Part shown: positions 17,688 through 21,773 of the stretch, one piece after another
Layout of the letters: every line of letters starts with the position of its first letter
How positions within the stretch are numbered: the first letter of the stretch is position 1
NCBI GenBank assembly: GCA_937950065.1
Contig: CALFEN010000156.1
Span: forward strand, 1-21,773
Reading direction: 5' to 3'
DNA from: an uncultured bacterium
GTDB taxonomy: Bacteria > Patescibacteria > JAEDAM01 > Absconditabacterales > Absconditicoccaceae
DNA: 21,773 nucleotides
The notes under the pieces: generated by a model
What the model was told of the DNA's origin: nothing
The model's input: only the letters and a program-made list of their open reading frames with translations
Databases searched by the model: none
Position numbers and translations under genes: made by a program

Positions 17688-18542
17688 ATGAATTTTACCT
17701 GTGTAGAGAAAAACTATAAAAAAAGCAATGAATCCAAATATTTCACATGAATTGTCATAGAATACCTAATTGATAAAATAAACAAATCTGATAAACATAT
17801 AAATCGAAAAAAAAATCAAATCGAAAAAATTGAGAGATATAGATGAAAATTACAGAAAGCGTATTATTTAGCCAAAATTTGTCATTGAGAGAAAAGAAGA
17901 AAAGACGGAAGTCTTTATCTTACACACCCACAAAGTGTGGCAGAAATACTTTTGTATGAAATACCTTATATTGATATTGAAATCATTATTATATGATTGT
18001 TGCATGATATTTTAGAAAACTATTTTATGAAGGTAATAAAGAACGATCCTGAGATATCAGAAATGGTAGAAATTAAATGAAAAGTTGAATGAGTAAAAAT
18101 TTTGGAAATACTCTTTGGCAAGGATATAGCAGAATCTATAAACAAATTATCAAAAAATAAAGTATCCAGTCTGCCTGAAGAAGAAAAAATATATAGAGAT
18201 GAACAATATTTTCTCGATATACAATATTATGATGACAAAACTCTGTTGGGAAAAATTGCTGATAGACTACACAACCTCAGGACTATAGAAGTTATGGGGC
18301 TCTCACATATACAAAAAAAAATAAATGAAACTAAAACATATTTTTTACCTGTAATAGGTGATAGAATCGAAAATATTAAATTGCAGCTTCAAAAGAAAAA
18401 AAGAAAAGATTGATGATATTATAATTTGGAAACACTACTAAAAACATATGAAATATTAGAGAGATTGCTTACAATAGAAATCGATAGAGTCACAGCTTAC
18501 AAACTACAACAAGAGGAATTAAGAAAACTATTAGCAAATTAG
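17688..18542 (+). CDS. Stand-alone RelA/SpoT-type HD hydrolase
   Basis: A 284-residue protein read with TGA as Gly. The motifs RRKDGSLYLTHPQSVAEIL, IIIGLLHDILEN and LLGKIADRLHNLRTI correspond to the His, His-Asp and distal Asp metal ligands of the RSH-family HD domain, whose ADRLHN-R-T signature is distinctive. These enzymes hydrolyse (p)ppGpp. No synthetase (RelA_SpoT nucleotidyltransferase), TGS or ACT domain follows, so this is a small-alarmone-hydrolase-like form. The C-terminus is helical and charged. A Lys-rich N-terminal extension of about 60 residues precedes the HD domain. The substrate is inferred from family resemblance only; another nucleotide is possible. It is convergent with the prepilin peptidase gene. 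Confidence 0.8.
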
Positions 18543-18549
18543 ATTTTCC

Positions 18550-18584
18550 ATAGTTAAAAAACATAATTCAAGTAACTTAACTAT
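18550..18584. repeat. Inverted repeat between convergent genes
   Basis: The arms ATAGTTAA (18550-18557) and TTAACTAT (18577-18584) are separated by 19 nt. They sit just past the stop of the HD hydrolase. No T-run follows directly, so a terminator role is uncertain. Confidence 0.35.
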
Positions 18585-18674
18585 AAGTAATAATATATAA
18601 CCAATAAAAACTATAGATTTTAATATTTTATCTTATTTTAAGAAACTTATATTATATTTTTTTCTGAAATTTTA

Positions 18675-19562
18675 CTAATAGATAAAATTTGAAAACAGAA
18701 AGTGCCGAATATTTGAAATAAACACACACAAAATCCAAAATCATACTATCATTGCAGGCAAAAATGGTATAGCCTTTCAATATTTTCATTTATTAAAAAT
18801 CAAAGAAAAAACAGAAAAAACAAGTCACAAAATAGACGATAATAAAAGGTAAAAAAATGATATATATATTATATTTAAAGTATCAAATTGAGTATAATCC
18901 AATAAAAATGGCATCAGAAGTCATATAACGAATCACACCATTACATCTCACTCCCCAAAACCTTCTGTAGCATCTTTACCAAACCTCATCTTTACATAAA
19001 ATTTGGAAAACAAATAGATAGCATAAAATAATACAAAAAATACTACTCATCAAATAGTAGCTACTTTAAAATTTCATACAAATCAAAAGAACTGAAAAAA
19101 CATTATCCAGAGAACTAATATAGTCCATAATACAACATTTAATTCAAAAAAAAGTATATCTGCAAAAAAAAGTAATAGCAAAACCCAGTTTATGAAGGCG
19201 AAATTGACAAAGTTTGTCAAAAAATATATATTTGAGAAATCATCATACCTTAGGTATCTAGCCACAAATCGATAACTAAACATAAAAACGATCCCAGAAC
19301 AAAGCTCCAGAAATGGATAGTAACTTGAAATTTTGGCTTTACAATGCCTACATTTCCCTCCAAGGAAGATCCATGAAAAAATAGGGACAAGATCCAATGC
19401 TCATAACGTATTATTGCATTTAGGACATTCAGAACGTCAAAAGAATATTCATTTAAGAGTCTGTTTATTGATGTCTCATTTTAGTCTCCATATAAGCAAG
19501 CTTCCAAAACTCCCAAATACCGCTCAAAAAAGGAATAAAGAAAAATAAGTAAATCACTGCAT
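18675..19562 (-). CDS. pilD: Prepilin peptidase / N-methyltransferase (A24 family)
   Basis: A 295-residue polytopic membrane protein read with TGA as Gly. The N-terminal region, LFLFGAVFGSFGSLLIWRLKG, resembles the PilD opening G-x-x-x-GSFLNVVIYRLP. A zinc-type tetracysteine follows (CPKC and CRHC), with DLVPIFSWIFLGGKC and SSYYPFLELCSG between and after them. The catalytic Asp pair is probably the Asp in LLFFADILFFELN and the Asp in GFGEGDVMVG (family GxGDxx). It cleaves prepilin leader peptides after Gly and methylates the new N-terminus, in the cytoplasmic membrane. ATG 19562 is the only upstream start. It is a plausible processor of the Gly-Leu leaders found on the four anchored proteins in this window, though they are not adjacent. 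Confidence 0.9.
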
Positions 19563-19605
19563 TATTTATAAAAAACAAGTTATGTAGATAAAACGTAAAT
19601 ATTTT

Positions 19606-19633
19606 ATAATATTTATATCTTTTATTATTTCAA
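19606..19633 (-). promoter_or_regulatory. pilD promoter
   Basis: On the minus strand, TTGAAA (19628-19633), a 16-nt spacer and TATTAT (19606-19611). The -10 ends 43 nt before the ATG at 19562. Confidence 0.55.
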
Positions 19634-19710
19634 TAGTTTTTGAAATGAAGTTATCAAAGTGGAATATTTTAAATCATTAGTTTAATTTAAGATATATTTT
19701 AAAAAATATA

Positions 19711-19742
19711 TGAATATTTCCCAATATTCACAAAAATTTTTG
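19711..19742. repeat. Inverted repeat plus palindrome upstream of dnaB
   Basis: TGAATATT (19711-19718) and AATATTCA (19723-19730) pair perfectly around TCCC. They are followed with no gap by the 12-bp palindrome CAAAAATTTTTG (19731-19742). The size and symmetry suit a dimeric repressor operator. Confidence 0.5.
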
Positions 19743-19820
19743 AAGAAAAATATTTTCAACAATTTTTCCAGAAGTTTTGAACTTTTATCAAAAATTTTAT
19801 AATATAAATCTTTTATACTA

Positions 19821-19848
19821 TTGATTTTTGCAAAAAAATTTTTATAAT
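19821..19848 (+). promoter_or_regulatory. dnaB promoter
   Basis: TTGATT (19821-19826), a 16-nt spacer and a perfect TATAAT (19843-19848). It is nearly the same sequence as the thrS leader promoter. Confidence 0.75.
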
Positions 19849-19886
19849 GAAAGATAGTAAGAATTTTGATTTAATAACAAAAAACT

Positions 19887-21251
19887 ATGACAGAACTACC
19901 AAATATCAATTTACCGCCAAATAATGTAGAAGCAGAGAAATGACTCATATCCTGTATTTTTTTGGACAATGAAGTACTTTATAGTATAGACGGTTTTGCT
20001 ATCTGACCGGAAGATTTTTATATGAAAGAACACCAGATGATTTTTGAAGCAATCAAAGACCTCTGGTCCAAAAGGAAAACCATTGATGTAATTACTGTAT
20101 GAGATGTTCTTACCAAAAAATGAAATCTTGAGTTGATATGATGAATAGATTATCTATATGAACTTTCCAGTTTTGCAATAAGTCCTACGGTTGCTGCAGA
20201 CTACAGCAAAATAGTCAAAGAGAAATCCACACTCAGGCAGATCCTCAAGGTCTGCCAGAATACTATGGGTGAAGTATATTCAGACAAGGATTATACAGAT
20301 ATTATAGATTGAATAGAAAAAAATATTTTTAAGCTGACGCAGATAAATTTTAACGATGAGATAGTGCATATCAAAGATATTTTGGAATGAAGATACGAGC
20401 ATTACTATGAAATATCCAATGATAAATCCAAAATAGACAAGTGAAAAGTTTTTTCATGATTTGAATGACTTGATTTCTTTCTTTCATGATTTAAATCTGG
20501 AGATCTTGTAATACTTGCAGCTCGTCCTAGTATGTGAAAAACAACATTTGCCCTAAATATTGCCGAGAAAGTAGCTATCAGCCAAAAAAAAACTGTAGCA
20601 ATTTTTTCGCTGGAAATGTGAAATGAACAAATCGTAGACAGAATACTTTCCAGTGTTTCTATGATTCCTTACGGAAAAATACACAAATGACTGCTTGATG
20701 AAAGCGATTTCGCTAATATATGAGAAGCTATGGAAAAAATCAGTGAAACTAATATTTATATAGATGACAGATGAGGAGCTACTGTCCCAGAAATTAAATC
20801 AAAACTCAGGAAACTTATGATAGAAAGATGACATATAGATTTGGTTATCATTGATTACCTACAGCTGATGAGTGGCAATAATCTCAAATCAATGTGAAAC
20901 AGAGTTCAGGAAATTTCCGAAATATCCAGATGACTCAAAGAGCTTGCCAGAGAACTGGAAGTGCCAATCATGGCGTTATCACAGTTATCACGTGCTTCAG
21001 AACAGAGAACTGACAAAAGACCACAGCTTTCAGACCTTAGGGATTCTTGAGCTATAGAACAAGATGCGGACAGTGTGCTTATGCTTTATAGAGAAGATTA
21101 CTATGATCAAGACGACGAAGAAGTCAGAGGCAAGGCTGAAGTTCTTATCAGGAAAAACAGAAACTGACCAACTTGAGATGTACAGTTGGAATTTAAGAAA
21201 GAAATAATGAGATTTTTTACAGTAGAAAAAGAGAATAAAAATGCTTTCTAA
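19887..21251 (+). CDS. dnaB: Replicative DNA helicase DnaB
   Basis: A 454-residue hexameric 5'-3' helicase that unwinds DNA at the replication fork. The N-terminal domain opens [20 protein letters not shown]. The RecA-like domain has Walker A AARPSMGKTT at 211-220 (the P-loop Gly217 is TGA), FSLEMGNEQIVDR, Walker [11 protein letters not shown], and [20 protein letters not shown] then [17 protein letters not shown] with the arginine-finger and sensor residues, ending in RKNRNGPTGDVQLEF. All motifs are intact and the length is normal, and there is no intein. It contains many Gly-TGA codons, so it fragments completely under code 11. The next gene overlaps its last 11 bases, which suggests translational coupling. 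Confidence 0.97.
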
Positions 21252-21773
21252 CGAAAACATAAACGACTTAAAAGTAGCTATAGACCAGGCCAAGCACATA
21301 GCAATAATATGACATCACAGTCCTGATGGAGATAGTATCTGATCCACTACCTGACTGTGAGAAATTTTAAAAAAACTTGGTAAAAAAGTGGAATATTTTT
21401 CTGATGAAGAAATTTCAAAATTTTATAGCTTTATCAAAGAAACCAGACATTTTAAGACAGAGTTTAAATGAAAGTTTGATCTTATAATACTGTGCGATCT
21501 CAACGAACCTGCAAGAACAGGGTTTATCGACTTTGACGATGAATTTCTGGCACAAAATTTTGTGGTAATCATAGATCATCATATGTATACCAAAGAATCT
21601 GGAAAAATAAATATACTGGAACCGCAAGCAAGCAGTGCCAGTGAGATTGTTTTCCAAATTATTGAAAGACTCCGACCAGAACAACTGGACTGACATATAG
21701 CTACAAATCTAATGTGTGGTATGATCTTTGATACTGACTGTTTCCGCCATCCCAATGTCCGTGCACAAACTCT
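21241..21773 (+). CDS. NrnA-like DHH phosphoesterase, 3' end outside window
   Basis: About 177 codons are visible, read with TGA as Gly. It begins [20 protein letters not shown] and then has IGHHSPDGDSIGS (DHH motif I: GH-x-x-PDGD-x-x-GS), LIILCDLNEPARTGF, VVIIDHH (the DHH triad), EPQASSASEIVF and GMIFDTDCFRHPN. This matches the bifunctional oligoribonuclease/pAp-phosphatase (NrnA) branch rather than RecJ. Such enzymes degrade nanoRNAs, and in some lineages cyclic dinucleotide products. The Gly in GHH and the second Gly in the motif are TGA. The start overlaps dnaB by 11 nt in another frame, so the two are co-transcribed. The C-terminal DHHA1 region is beyond the window. Confidence 0.88.

Larger units (their letters stand above)
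19563..19886. other. Divergent intergenic region pilD / dnaB
   Basis: A 324-nt AT-rich spacer with no gene. It contains the pilD promoter (19606-19633), a perfect inverted repeat joined to a palindrome (19711-19742) and the dnaB promoter (19821-19848). ATATTCACA at 19724-19732 loosely resembles a DnaA box, but no cluster is present. Confidence 0.55.

Noticed and set aside
19563..19886. Replication origin upstream of dnaB
   Set aside because: There is only one loose DnaA-box-like sequence and no cluster, and neither dnaA nor dnaN is adjacent.
1..21773. Mycoplasma-type code (UGA = Trp)
   Set aside because: TGA falls on conserved Gly positions such as the DnaB P-loop, while Trp is encoded by TGG.

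Overview
This AT-rich window comes from a bacterium that reads UGA as glycine (genetic code 25), which points to the Candidate Phyla Radiation lineages Absconditabacteria (SR1) or Gracilibacteria. Under the standard code almost every gene appears broken by TGA. With TGA read as Gly they become full-length, and the TGA codons fall on invariant glycines: the DnaB P-loop (SMGKTT), the RecJ GDYDVDG motif, the ThrRS CEGPH motif and the NrnA-like IGHHSPDGDS motif. TGG encodes Trp, so this is not the mycoplasma code. All coordinates below assume TGA = Gly.

Layout. 1-473 (-) is an unrecognised partial gene. 635-3376 (-) is a 913-residue secreted surface protein with FN3, IPT/TIG and C-terminal SLH-like parts. 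3575-4501 (-) is a DUF475/TerC-like membrane protein. 4706-6609 (-) holds three N-anchored surface proteins: two tandem paralogs and one with a phage tail-fibre/collar-type tip. A fourth relative lies at 11510-12016 (-). On the plus strand are recJ (6871-8526), an unknown helical protein (8710-9597), a small membrane protein (9790-10281), rarA (10309-11508) and two small unknown genes (12324-12746 and 12892-13452). On the minus strand follow a lipoprotein (13439-13951), thrS (14075-15991) with a regulatory leader (16084-16267), and a cluster of small unknown proteins, one frameshifted (16277-17524). The right end has a stand-alone RelA/SpoT-type HD hydrolase (17688-18542, +), prepilin peptidase (18675-19562, -), dnaB (19887-21251, +) and a partial NrnA-like DHH phosphoesterase (21241-21773, +).

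How the parts fit. Housekeeping replication/repair genes (recJ, rarA, dnaB, nrnA-like) and thrS are interleaved with a cell-surface set. The four anchored proteins share an N-terminus with a Gly-Leu junction ahead of one membrane helix. They might be substrates of the prepilin peptidase in the same window, though the usual +5 Glu is absent. They differ at the C-terminus, as interchangeable adhesin tips would, which suits an epibiotic or predatory lifestyle.

The most striking element is upstream of thrS. An 18-codon ORF with 7 Thr codons is followed by a textbook set of mutually exclusive RNA hairpins: pause hairpin, antiterminator and intrinsic terminator. This looks like ribosome-mediated threonine attenuation of a tRNA synthetase. 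Most transcription units also have a recognisable sigma-70-type promoter, with a 16-nt spacer in 13 of 15 cases, and none shows a Shine-Dalgarno sequence.
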